From the NCBI GenBank assembly GCA_016840945.1, contig JAEORJ010000409.1, forward strand, positions 1 through 8,353: 8,353 bases of DNA, read 5' to 3'. This stretch comes from Candidatus Gerdarchaeota archaeon (GTDB lineage: Archaea > Asgardarchaeota > Heimdallarchaeia > JABLTI01). The notes under the pieces were generated by a model. It was not told the origin of the DNA, did not search any database, and saw nothing but the letters and a program-made list of their open reading frames with translations. Below, piece after piece: positions 1-6,528 of this stretch (the stretch's first letter is position 1; every line of letters starts with the position of its first letter). The position numbers were made by a program, and so were the translations under genes.

Positions 1-1
1 A

Positions 2-466
2 CCAGTTGGTCCTGTACCTTCTGAGGCCCCAATAAGAGTTGATCGTAAGAGAGTGAATGATAAGCTTGAAAAAGCTCTTCTTAGTGCATTCAAGAAGACA
101 CGTAAAATAACCCTTCATCAACTTGCATTAAGGATTAATACGAATCCTGCAAAACTTGCCACCTATTTACAAAACCGTCCAGAAACTGTTTCAGTTCATT
201 ATATCATTGATGGCGATTTTGTTACCATGTTTAATAACAATGATGTAAAGGACCTTCTCTCCAAGATTGAGCGTACTCTATACAGCTTTAGTAGCGCATC
301 AACAGATGACCAAGCAATGGATATTCTTGTCACCGCTCGAGCAGAAATTGACCTTGCTATGAAAATTGCTCAAAACCTTAGGAAACAAGATTATATCGTT
401 CGATGTCAACAATTTGAAAAGCAACTTGAGAAATTACTTAACGATTACTATTCTGGTGTTCGTTAA
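2..466 (+). CDS. Winged-helix-like protein, C-terminal part (5' end outside window)
   Basis: The frame is open from the left edge (codons from base 2, reading PVGPVPSEAP...) to the TAA at 464-466, so 154 residues are visible and the real start is probably upstream. A GTG at 53 could act as a start, but no ribosome binding site precedes it and the codons before it read as sensible protein. The first visible residues are proline-rich and look like a linker. Next comes a segment of about 60 residues (KLEKALLSAF to DGDFVTMF) with the helix-helix-helix-beta pattern of a winged-helix fold. The last 80 residues are strongly helical and charged, with possible coiled coil (FEKQLEKLLNDYY near the end). 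A DNA-binding or protein-interaction role is plausible, since winged helices serve both. I do not recognise the family. The domain call is inferred from pattern, not from signature residues. Confidence 0.6.
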   Translation, partial: PVGPVPSEAPIRVDRKRVNDKLEKALLSAFKKTRKITLHQLALRINTNPAKLATYLQNRPETVSVHYIIDGDFVTMFNNNDVKDLLSKIERTLYSFSSASTDDQAMDILVTARAEIDLAMKIAQNLRKQDYIVRCQQFEKQLEKLLNDYYSGVR

Positions 467-492
467 GCACCTCTCTTTTTTCTTCCTTTTTT
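467..492 (+). terminator. Oligo-T terminator tract after the winged-helix gene
   Basis: A pyrimidine-rich stretch with two runs of six T (476-481 and 487-492) starts right after the stop codon at 464-466 and reaches the stop of the convergent transporter gene. There is no stem-loop. Archaeal RNA polymerase commonly terminates at such T runs without a hairpin, so this is a natural end for the plus-strand transcript. Confidence 0.5.
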
Positions 493-2014
493 ATAATCCT
501 TCTTTTTCCATCATTATCTCATTTTCAAAGTTATTTATTTCTTCTTCTACTAATCCCACATCATCAGGATATTCTTCTCTATCACTAAAGAAATTGCTTC
601 TCGATTTCTGTGGTGCTACTAGTGAAATAATTTGCTTTTCAGCATTGCTTCGGATAACAAAAGGTAAGACCTTGCTGATTGGTCTTAGGATAGTACCACC
701 TATGATTGGTTCTTTTACTAGTATGAATAATAATATTCCAATAAATCGTCCTGCAGCACTTAATATAAACAATAGATATGCGATTGAAGCTTTTTCTAAT
801 ATGAATCCCCCTAATATTGGGGCAATAAATAATGCTACTGAATTTAATGAATTATTAATAGCTATCTGTAAGGTTCGTCTTCTAGGATGGAAGATATCTA
901 ATGCTAATGTTGTTAAACTTGAATTTATCACTCCCCAAGCAAGCCCATTAATTGACCACATAATGATCAAAATCCAAAGGACATTAGTTGTTCTACCGGT
1001 AAAATAGGGTATTAAATACAATACTGGAAAGAATGATGTCATTAAACCTCCAACAATCACTAATTCTTTCTTTCTGACCTTTTCAATAAATCGCGAAGTG
1101 ATGATAGAGGAAATCATTTGAGGGATCAAACCAACCGCTGTTAAAATTGAGGTTTCAAACACTGATAGATTATAACCATAATCAGCAGTATTAAAGATTA
1201 TATAGAATGGTCCTGAAAGGTTAACTCCAAGAACAAAGATGAAATTAACTAATATAAAAACTAAATAATTCTTATCCGTTTTCATCATAGAAATGGCATT
1301 ATTTATTGAAACATCAACTTCTTCGATTCTCATCCATTTTCTTGATGTTTCCATTTTCCTTTGGCTTGGAACAGAAATTTGGAAGATTAATGCTGAAAGT
1401 AAACTAACGGCTCCACCACAAATAAAGACAATAGTGAATCCTTTGGTTTCGGGTAACCATTGTAGCATTATTCCTCCTAGAAGAGTACCTATTATTGTTC
1501 CAAGGACAATCATCCCTTGTATCAAGCTGTTCCAAAAACCCCAGCTTTGAGAAGGAGTTCTTTCAGCAAAAATCGCTGAACTAGTTGGGATGGATCCTGA
1601 TGCAATAATACTTTGAGTTCCTCGTATCGCTGCAAATCCAAATGCGTTCTGAGTTGTTAAATATAGAAAATTGAATGATGCGCCTAAATAGTTCGTAACA
1701 AATGCTATGATTCTAGAAACACGGTATTTTTGAGCTATTTGTGCCCAGAAAATCTGAAAGATACTCAATAAGCTAGTTATAGATACAATTAGTCCGATTT
1801 TAGTATTAGAATAACCAATACTCTTACCGTATAATGGAATAAAGGGTGAAATGATAGAATCTGAAGTAGCTTTAATGCTTGTAGAAGCTAACCAAGAAGT
1901 GATTTTTATATTGGTTTGCTGCTTTCTGCTTGTATGCTTTATTTCAGTTTCAGTAGCAGCAAATGCTTCATCAGTTAATGGTTTAACTGTGGTCTTCTTT
2001 CTTCTACCTTTCAT
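491..2014 (-). CDS. Major facilitator superfamily (MFS) transporter
   Basis: A 507-residue polytopic membrane protein that fits the size and two-halves pattern of a 12-helix MFS carrier. Hydrophobic segments run from about residue 50 to 215 (N half) and about 250 to 435 (C half). They are joined by a charged cytoplasmic loop near 216-248 (PSQRKMETSRKWMRIEEVD). Between helices 2 and 3 the stretch WAQIAQKYRVSRIIAF (about 90-105) corresponds to the degenerate MFS motif A (usually GxLaDrxGrr). The GTLLGGIMLQWLPE stretch near 176-189 resembles helix 5 of drug/proton antiporter-like members. The substrate cannot be told; efflux or organic solute transport is a guess. Both tails are unusually long and polar: about 40 basic-rich residues at the N-terminus and about 70 at the C-terminus, ending in an acidic stretch. 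The ATG at 2012-2014 has no Shine-Dalgarno sequence. The gene stands alone on this strand and is divergent from the anchored protein at 2192. Confidence 0.88.
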   Translation of the reverse strand: MKGRRKKTTVKPLTDEAFAATETEIKHTSRKQQTNIKITSWLASTSIKATSDSIISPFIPLYGKSIGYSNTKIGLIVSITSLLSIFQIFWAQIAQKYRVSRIIAFVTNYLGASFNFLYLTTQNAFGFAAIRGTQSIIASGSIPTSSAIFAERTPSQSWGFWNSLIQGMIVLGTIIGTLLGGIMLQWLPETKGFTIVFICGGAVSLLSALIFQISVPSQRKMETSRKWMRIEEVDVSINNAISMMKTDKNYLVFILVNFIFVLGVNLSGPFYIIFNTADYGYNLSVFETSILTAVGLIPQMISSIITSRFIEKVRKKELVIVGGLMTSFFPVLYLIPYFTGRTTNVLWILIIMWSINGLAWGVINSSLTTLALDIFHPRRRTLQIAINNSLNSVALFIAPILGGFILEKASIAYLLFILSAAGRFIGILLFILVKEPIIGGTILRPISKVLPFVIRSNAEKQIISLVAPQKSRSNFFSDREEYPDDVGLVEEEINNFENEIMMEKEGL

Positions 2015-2191
2015 GAGGTCTACAACTCTTTGTTATTAGTACTTGATATCATTATTAAAATGGCTTTATTCCAAATTTTTACTTAGTTTAAAAACAATAA
2101 TAATCAATTGAAAAATCTTTTTCTATAGAGTTAAATTAAAACAAGGATAAATTCTAAAAATAATTAGCATTACAATATCTATGACAATACA
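2015..2191. promoter_or_regulatory. Divergent intergenic region, probable promoters both ways
   Basis: This 177-base AT-rich gap separates the minus-strand transporter from the plus-strand anchored protein, so it must hold both promoters. Reading the minus strand, TTTTAATAAT at about 2051-2060 is a TATA-like box that would give a leader of around 15 bases for the transporter. For the plus gene, AT-rich stretches at 2130-2165 could serve, but none matches a clear TATA consensus. Neither gene has a Shine-Dalgarno sequence, which would suit very short leaders. Box positions are by eye only. Confidence 0.35.
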
Positions 2192-2899
2192 ATGGCTACC
2201 CTTTATGATATTTTTATTAATGTTATAGCATCAATTATTTTCTTCATTATGGGTTATATTTCTAATAAATTAATCAATGTATTAACGATTTCAATTGGAT
2301 TAAAACGATGTTGGAAAGATTTCCTTGATGCTTCTACAATGATCGTTGTTCCTACTCTACCTAAAGGCTATAAAGAAATTGCCCCTGAATTTGCTATTAA
2401 TGATTTGAAAATCGGTTCATTAATTGATGCTAAATTAGCTAAAATTACAAAAAATGTCACAATTCATGAAGTGAAATTTGCTTTGGATAAAATTGTCGAC
2501 CAAAACATTATCTTAGTAGGTAGCCCATTAACGAACAATCTTACGAAAGAAATTTTTGATGATGTCACCCTACCAGTTGATTTTGTTGATAATGCGATTA
2601 AATTTAAAGATACGATATATCAAACAATATATGATAAGGAGAATCATGTGAAGGAAGATTATGGCATAATAATCAATCATAAGAATTATTACAATCCTTA
2701 TCGAAGAATGCTTATTATTGCTGGAAATACTGATTTTAGTACCTATAATACTGCTAAAGTAGTTACAATTCATAAATTTCTACGTAAACTACGGAAAATG
2801 AAACTCATCAAAGATTTCATAGCTGTTTATAAAACGACTATAGTTGATGGTGTTATTATGGATCCTGAGTTAGCTGATTATCAATTTTTATTGGATTAA
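2192..2899 (+). CDS. Single-pass membrane protein with unassigned Rossmann-like domain
   Basis: A 235-residue protein. One hydrophobic helix at about residues 7-35 is followed by the basic stretch GLKRCWK (37-42), which by the positive-inside rule would place the rest in the cytoplasm. The soluble part alternates strands and helices. It has two striking motifs: IILVGSPLTNNLT (about 106-118, a strand followed by G-S-P-x-x-N-x-x-T) and, after DYGII (156-160), the segment NPYRRMLIIAGNTDFSTYNTA (168-188). This pairing of GGP-x-x-N-x-x-T with NP...(L/V)x-x-AG...GT-x-A resembles, from memory, a domain found in archaeal S-layer-type proteins and in some bacterial single-pass or regulator proteins. 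The usual GG and GT appear here as GS and ST. No catalytic function can be assigned. The ATG at 2192 has no Shine-Dalgarno sequence. It ends 20 bases from the convergent acyltransferase gene. Confidence 0.8.
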   Translation: MATLYDIFINVIASIIFFIMGYISNKLINVLTISIGLKRCWKDFLDASTMIVVPTLPKGYKEIAPEFAINDLKIGSLIDAKLAKITKNVTIHEVKFALDKIVDQNIILVGSPLTNNLTKEIFDDVTLPVDFVDNAIKFKDTIYQTIYDKENHVKEDYGIIINHKNYYNPYRRMLIIAGNTDFSTYNTAKVVTIHKFLRKLRKMKLIKDFIAVYKTTIVDGVIMDPELADYQFLLD

Positions 2900-2919
2900 T
2901 TTACTCAACAATCTGATTA

Positions 2920-3954
2920 CTAAATTATTATGTACACTTTTTTCTTATCCATAAGATAAGCTATTACCCATACTAAAGCAACATTTAGGAAAGCACTAAA
3001 AACTACCAGAGCAAAATGAGAATCATTCTTCAAGTAAAGAATTGATAATCCAATAAAAATTGGTTGAATGATATATAGGAAGAAAGCATTTCGACCATTT
3101 GGTTCTAAAATATAGCTTTTCCCTTTTGTGAATTTCTTTTTATCATAAAGAAACCACATTAACCAATAAATTAACAATCCTAATCCAATGGAAAGCATAA
3201 TGTATGATTCTGTAACTCTTAGTTTTGAAATTCCTCCATAGGCTGGAAAACCATAACCTAGCCAAAGAAAATGCAATCCCGTACCTATTGCTGTTAACAA
3301 TCCCCCTTGAATCAATAATTCCCATTTATTTGTTTCTCGAAAATCATCTACTATAGAAGTTGCAAGTAATAACATTATTCCATACCCAAATCCTCCTATA
3401 AAACCACCATGTGAATCATTAAAACCAAGATCACTAATGGTAATTATCGTGCCATCGATAGTTACTGGAAGTCCAATAATAAATTGGTAAGCAATCATGA
3501 AAATCAATGCTGTTATTAATCGGAATAATTTTGGTATCTCAATGAAAAAAGTGGTAAATATACCTGCAAATCCGATTGCTTGCAAAACTCCCCAACCAAA
3601 ATCAATACCCGTTGGAGCAATCAAAATGGAGCCTAAAAAACCAAATCCTAAGAAAGCACCATACCTTCTTATAAATTTGGTATAGGTCCGAATACGTCCT
3701 TCTTTTCTTAAACTGCTATTAAAAGACATTTTGTAGGTTAATGCTATTGCTAAAATGAAAAATGGTGCCACAAGATCAACATATGTTAATCCAAAATCTT
3801 CTGCATGTTTGGTCCAACTTGGTGTTGTAGAGAATTCAGCTAAAGTATTAACAAACATCATAGCTAAAACTGCAAAACCACGAAAAACATCAATGCTTAA
3901 AAAACGCTCTTTCTTTGGTTGTTGATCCTCAATTAGATTATTATCTACAGTCAT
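2920..3954 (-). CDS. Membrane acyltransferase, heparan-alpha-glucosaminide N-acetyltransferase-like
   Basis: A 344-residue protein with about ten hydrophobic segments. The hallmark N-terminal motif RFLSIDVFRGFAVLAMMFVN (17-36) matches the R-x-x-SxDxxRG...MxxVN signature of the HGSNAT/DUF1624/DUF5009 acyltransferase families. His50 lies just before LTYVDLVAPFFIL (56-68), the position of the conserved His followed by a DLVxPxF motif. This His is proposed to act in transmembrane acetyl transfer in the lysosomal enzyme. Further family features are WGVLQAIG (121-128), a long hydrophobic SYIMLSIGLGLL (250-261) and PNGRNAFFLYII (285-296). The likely role is moving an acyl group from a cytoplasmic donor to a sugar or other acceptor across the membrane, perhaps on surface glycans. 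The true substrate is unknown. It lies 32 bases downstream of the PLP enzyme on the same strand and has its own ribosome binding site, so the two probably share a transcript. Confidence 0.82.
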   Translation of the reverse strand: MTVDNNLIEDQQPKKERFLSIDVFRGFAVLAMMFVNTLAEFSTTPSWTKHAEDFGLTYVDLVAPFFILAIALTYKMSFNSSLRKEGRIRTYTKFIRRYGAFLGFGFLGSILIAPTGIDFGWGVLQAIGFAGIFTTFFIEIPKLFRLITALIFMIAYQFIIGLPVTIDGTIITISDLGFNDSHGGFIGGFGYGIMLLLATSIVDDFRETNKWELLIQGGLLTAIGTGLHFLWLGYGFPAYGGISKLRVTESYIMLSIGLGLLIYWLMWFLYDKKKFTKGKSYILEPNGRNAFFLYIIQPIFIGLSILYLKNDSHFALVVFSAFLNVALVWVIAYLMDKKKVYIII

Positions 3955-3960
3955 AGTTTA

Positions 3961-3965
3961 ACCTC
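3961..3965 (-). promoter_or_regulatory. Ribosome binding site of the acyltransferase gene
   Basis: On the minus strand the sequence reads GAGGT, then six bases, then the ATG at 3952-3954. GAGGT is an exact part of the Shine-Dalgarno consensus AGGAGGTGAT, and the spacing is normal. It supports the chosen start and shows that this gene is translated from a leadered or internal site, as expected for the second gene of an operon. Confidence 0.7.
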
Positions 3966-3986
3966 GAGTAAATAGTAAAAATTAGT

Positions 3987-5192
3987 TTATTTTTTGTTAA
4001 TATGATTCTTAACAGCTTCAACAGTTTTTTCAAGAGCTTCTTGGAGGATTGACCTTGGGCAAGCAACATTAATTCTTTGGAATCCGGCACCAGATTCGCC
4101 AAACATTGCACCGTCATCATAAGCAACTTTAGCATCTTTTTTAATTATTTCATCAAGTGTTTTTGGATTTATACCAAGTTTTCTAAAATCAGCCCAGACT
4201 AGATAGGTTCCTTCTAAATCGAAGACCTTAACTTCAGGCATCTCTTTAGCTAAAAACTCTTTGGTGAAAAGGAAGTTGTTATAAATATATTCAAGTGCTG
4301 CTTCTAACCAATCCCCACACTTATTATAAGCTGTTTCCGCTGCCAAAGCACCAATAATTGAGGTATTACCAACTGAAACATTACCAGTTGTTTGTGTATA
4401 CTCTTTACAAAGCTCTGTATTTGGTATGATAACACTGCTTGTTTTTAATCCTGCAATATTAAATGTCTTAGAAGGAGCAATATTAGTAAATGAATTTTTA
4501 GCGAATTTATCTGAAAGTGATGCAAAAGGTGTATGCTTAAATCCCTGTTTAATCAAATCACAATGAATTTCGTCAGAAATCACTGTTACATTATTGTCAA
4601 TACAAATCTCCCCTAATTGTGTTAATTCTTCTTTTGTCCAAACTCTACCAACAGGATTATGGGGACTACATAAAATCATGAGTTTCACTCGAGGTTCTTT
4701 GCATTTTTTCTCCAAATCAGCAAAATCCATTTCGTAATGTTTATCCCCAATTTTTAATTCATTATTACTTACTATTCTACCATTGCTTTTGATGATTGAT
4801 GCAAAAGGATAATAAACGGGTTCTTGGATGATGATACTATCACCAGGTTTACTAAACCCTTGAATGATAAAACCAATGCCTGATACTACTCCTGGTGAAA
4901 ACCTTATCCAATCTTTCTCAATCTCCCAATTATGCTTTTCCTTAAACCAGTTGATGATAGCTTGGAAATATGATTCTGGTGTTATAGTGTAACCAAAAAT
5001 ACCATGATCAATACGTTCCTTAAGTGTGTCAATTAAAATTTCAGGTGATTTGAAATCCATATCAGCAACCCATAAAGGAAGTAAGTCACCAGCACCAAAA
5101 TACTCCTTCATAAATTCAGCATTCCATTTTACTGCATGAGTTTCTGACCGATCAATTACTTCATCAAAGTTCCATTCTTTTTTTGCATTCAT
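3987..5192 (-). CDS. MalY/PatB-type PLP enzyme (cystathionine beta-lyase / aminotransferase)
   Basis: A 401-residue fold-type I PLP enzyme of normal full length. Family landmarks appear in order: NFDEVIDR...HAVKWN (8-24); LPLWVADMDF (38-47); HGIFGYT (63-69), the substrate-site loop; CSPHNPVGRVWT (175-186), with Asn179 contacting PLP; ISDEIHCDL (205-213), with Asp207 pairing with the pyridine nitrogen; SKTFNIAGLK (241-250), with Lys242 as the Schiff-base lysine; and FQRINVACPRS (371-381), whose Arg373 should bind the substrate carboxylate. MalY/PatB proteins cleave C-S bonds in cystathionine or cysteine to give pyruvate, ammonia and a thiol. Some relatives are true aminotransferases, so substrate choice is open. 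No key residue is missing. It is the first gene of a probable operon with the membrane acyltransferase, with no evident metabolic link. It is divergent from the TPR gene. Confidence 0.93.
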   Translation of the reverse strand: MNAKKEWNFDEVIDRSETHAVKWNAEFMKEYFGAGDLLPLWVADMDFKSPEILIDTLKERIDHGIFGYTITPESYFQAIINWFKEKHNWEIEKDWIRFSPGVVSGIGFIIQGFSKPGDSIIIQEPVYYPFASIIKSNGRIVSNNELKIGDKHYEMDFADLEKKCKEPRVKLMILCSPHNPVGRVWTKEELTQLGEICIDNNVTVISDEIHCDLIKQGFKHTPFASLSDKFAKNSFTNIAPSKTFNIAGLKTSSVIIPNTELCKEYTQTTGNVSVGNTSIIGALAAETAYNKCGDWLEAALEYIYNNFLFTKEFLAKEMPEVKVFDLEGTYLVWADFRKLGINPKTLDEIIKKDAKVAYDDGAMFGESGAGFQRINVACPRSILQEALEKTVEAVKNHINKK

Positions 5193-5201
5193 CGTTTCTT
5201 C

Positions 5202-5206
5202 TCACC
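5202..5206 (-). promoter_or_regulatory. Ribosome binding site of the MalY/PatB-type gene
   Basis: The minus strand reads GGTGA nine bases before the ATG at 5190-5192. GGTGA matches the anti-Shine-Dalgarno end of 16S rRNA exactly and fixes the start codon. Confidence 0.68.
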
Positions 5207-5247
5207 ATCGAATAGCTAAAATTAATGGATAATTATTAGTTTCTAGT

Positions 5248-5270
5248 AATTATAAGTATGTGGTATAAAT
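5248..5270 (-). promoter_or_regulatory. Candidate TATA boxes for the PLP enzyme operon
   Basis: Two TATA-like boxes lie on the minus strand: ATTTATACC at 5262-5270 and CTTATAATT at 5248-5256. With the usual spacing of about 26 bases they would start transcription near 5240 or 5226 and leave a leader of about 35-47 bases. That is long enough to include the GGTGA ribosome binding site. Only one may be real. Confidence 0.4.
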
Positions 5271-5299
5271 TCCATTCAAAATTATTACTAATTGTGGTC

Positions 5300-5308
5300 T
5301 TTATAATA
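5300..5308 (+). promoter_or_regulatory. TATA-like box for the TPR gene
   Basis: TTTATAATA sits about 36 bases (from its centre) before the GTG at 5340. This predicts transcription starting roughly 10 bases before the start codon. It fits the absence of a Shine-Dalgarno sequence before this gene. Confidence 0.42.
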
Positions 5309-5339
5309 GCTAATTGGCACTAATTTTCAAATTAATCTG

Positions 5340-5759
5340 GTGTTTGTTGTGCCCCAAAGGTTGAGAAAATTTTCTTTTTCAGCACTTTATCATATATCAA
5401 AGAACTCTCCTACTGCAAAAATAAGTGAACTTAATTGTGAAAATTTTCTTTTTCCTGATGATAGCGATAGGTGGTTGAATTTAGGGATAATCTATTTGCA
5501 GAAAGGGCAATTAAAAACAACTTTACAATGTTATAATTATGCTATCAAAAACAATCCCGAATCGTATTTGGCATGGTATCATTTAGGATCATTATTACTA
5601 GCAATGGAACAAACACTACTCGCTGTTATGTGCTTTAAACGAAGCATTCGAATTTGTCCTGATTTTGATTCAGCAGCACAATTACTAAAATCAATAAATA
5701 GCCATCAAGTTATAAATACAAAAAAACGAAAACCAATACTTTTTCAATCAATTATTTAA
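5340..5759 (+). CDS. Small two-TPR protein
   Basis: A 139-residue protein with two consecutive tetratricopeptide repeats. Repeat 1 is at about 43-76 (DRWLNLGIIYLQKGQLKTTL, then CYNYAIKNNPES) and repeat 2 at about 77-110 (LAWYHLGSLLLAMEQTLLAV, then CFKRSIRICPDF). Both show the W/Y-LG-hydrophobic...A-I...P spacing of the family. A third helix (SAAQLLKSI) caps the array, and the tail is basic (NTKKRKP). TPR pairs usually bind partner proteins; no partner is evident. The 40 residues before the repeats look non-globular. The start is uncertain. GTG 5340 is the most upstream start after the in-frame stop at 5307, GTG 5349 and TTG 5361 are alternatives, and there is no Met before residue 89. The AT-rich N-terminal coding part contains an exact 16-base direct repeat. 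TPR identity is clear; the exact N-terminus is not. Confidence 0.75.
   Translation: MFVVPQRLRKFSFSALYHISKNSPTAKISELNCENFLFPDDSDRWLNLGIIYLQKGQLKTTLQCYNYAIKNNPESYLAWYHLGSLLLAMEQTLLAVMCFKRSIRICPDFDSAAQLLKSINSHQVINTKKRKPILFQSII
5365..5454 (+). repeat. 16-base direct repeat with palindromic core
   Basis: GAAAATTTTCTTTTTC occurs at 5365-5380 and again at 5439-5454, 74 bases apart. Its first ten bases (GAAAATTTTC) are a perfect palindrome. The two copies are read in different frames of the TPR gene (RKFSFS and ENFLFP), so protein-level repetition does not explain them. Confidence 0.6.
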
Positions 5760-5764
5760 TGAAT

Positions 5765-5788
5765 TATACTGTACTTTTGCACAGTATA
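5765..5788 (+). repeat. 8-bp perfect inverted repeat after the TPR gene
   Basis: TATACTGT (5765-5772) and ACAGTATA (5781-5788) are exact inverse complements with an 8-base spacer. They start six bases after the TPR stop codon. It could be an RNA hairpin at the 3' end of that message or an operator for the next gene, whose candidate TATA box lies about 55 bases further on. No long T run follows directly, so it is not a typical bacterial terminator. Confidence 0.55.
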
Positions 5789-5842
5789 TTCAATTTCTAT
5801 GCAATTTTGTGCTAGTACTTTTTCGTTATCTTTTAGAAAAAA

Positions 5843-5850
5843 CTTTAAAC
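5843..5850 (+). promoter_or_regulatory. TATA-like box for the HD-domain gene
   Basis: CTTTAAAC, preceded by a purine-rich run of A that could serve as a BRE, lies about 38 bases before the ATG at 5885. The predicted leader would be about 10 bases. A GGTGA at 5879-5883 is only one base from the ATG, too close to work as a ribosome binding site. Confidence 0.38.
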
Positions 5851-5884
5851 ATTCTATAAGAGCATTCATCAGTGAGTTGGTGAA

Positions 5885-6457
5885 ATGTATCAAGCTTTCA
5901 GTTATATACCTGATATCAGTATCTCTGTTTGGAGATTAAATCAGATTTTGTCAATAATTCAAGAGCGTATCAGTAAATTATCTGAAGAAAATCGGGAATT
6001 ACCAATAACTTGGAGTGCTGCTCATATGTATTCTACCTCACAATTAGCCAAACTCCTGGCTTTTAAACGTGGGATTGATCCTGAACTTGCTGGTATGACT
6101 GGTGCATTTCATGATATTTATACTGTTCTAACGGGAATGCGGGATGATCATGATAGTAAAGCTGAATCCTTTATCTTTGATATTGTTGATGAATATAATG
6201 AACATTGGAGAGAAGATTTACCTGAAATAACTGAAGAAGAAATAGCTCTGATAATTAATGCTGTAAAAGGACATAGTGATAAGGTGGTAATTACAGATAA
6301 TCCTCTTAGAGAATTGTTAAAGGATGTCGATAGCTTAGATAGTTATCTCTATGGCATGCCTATCACTGAGAAATCTGGACGACCAGCTAGAGTAAAAAAG
6401 ATTCTAGCTGAATTAACTATTCCACATGAAGTTAAAGTCTATGTGAAAAAAACTTAA
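5885..6457 (+). CDS. HD-domain phosphohydrolase
   Basis: A 190-residue protein carrying the metal-binding pattern of the HD superfamily: His47 in SAAHMYSTSQLAKLLA (44-59), the His76-Asp77 doublet in GAFHDIYTV (73-81), His130 in VKGHSDK (127-133), and Asp147 or Asp149 in LLKDVDSLD (144-152). The middle part has a further acidic/His cluster (RDDHDSKAE, 86-94). HD proteins hydrolyse phosphoester bonds in nucleotides or related compounds with divalent metals. The substrate here is not evident, and the HD-GYP variant is absent. The first 40 residues form a helix before the domain. ATG 5885 is the only good start: an in-frame TGA stands at 5873, and the next Met is residue 48. It follows the TPR gene after 125 bases and precedes the GNAT gene by 71, and may be transcribed alone. 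Confidence 0.85.
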   Translation: MYQAFSYIPDISISVWRLNQILSIIQERISKLSEENRELPITWSAAHMYSTSQLAKLLAFKRGIDPELAGMTGAFHDIYTVLTGMRDDHDSKAESFIFDIVDEYNEHWREDLPEITEEEIALIINAVKGHSDKVVITDNPLRELLKDVDSLDSYLYGMPITEKSGRPARVKKILAELTIPHEVKVYVKKT

Positions 6458-6476
6458 TGCAAAAACACTATTCTGA

Positions 6477-6494
6477 AACAATCTTTTTATTGTT
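6477..6494 (+). repeat. 6-bp hairpin with T-rich loop after the HD gene
   Basis: AACAAT (6477-6482) and ATTGTT (6489-6494) pair around a loop that contains five T. It lies 20 bases after the HD gene stop and 35 bases before the GNAT start. It may mark the 3' end of the HD transcript, but a short AT-rich stem like this can easily arise by chance. Confidence 0.3.
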
Positions 6495-6528
6495 AAGAAA
6501 AGCACTTGATACAATCGGGGATGCCTAA

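Noticed and set aside
366..1007. Open frame of 213 codons on the plus strand
   Set aside because: It overlaps the end of the winged-helix gene and runs antisense to the transporter. Its composition (Ile, Leu, Ser, Asn rich) is that of a reversed membrane-protein gene, and the transporter frame has clear family features.
2938..2943. Run of six T after the anchored-protein gene, possible terminator
   Set aside because: It lies inside the C-terminal coding part of the convergent acyltransferase, where lysine codons on the other strand (KKK) explain it. It may still stop the plus-strand transcript but cannot be separated from coding constraint.
5879..5883. GGTGA before the HD gene as ribosome binding site
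   Set aside because: Only one base separates it from the ATG, too close for ribosome positioning, and no later in-frame start fits the protein.
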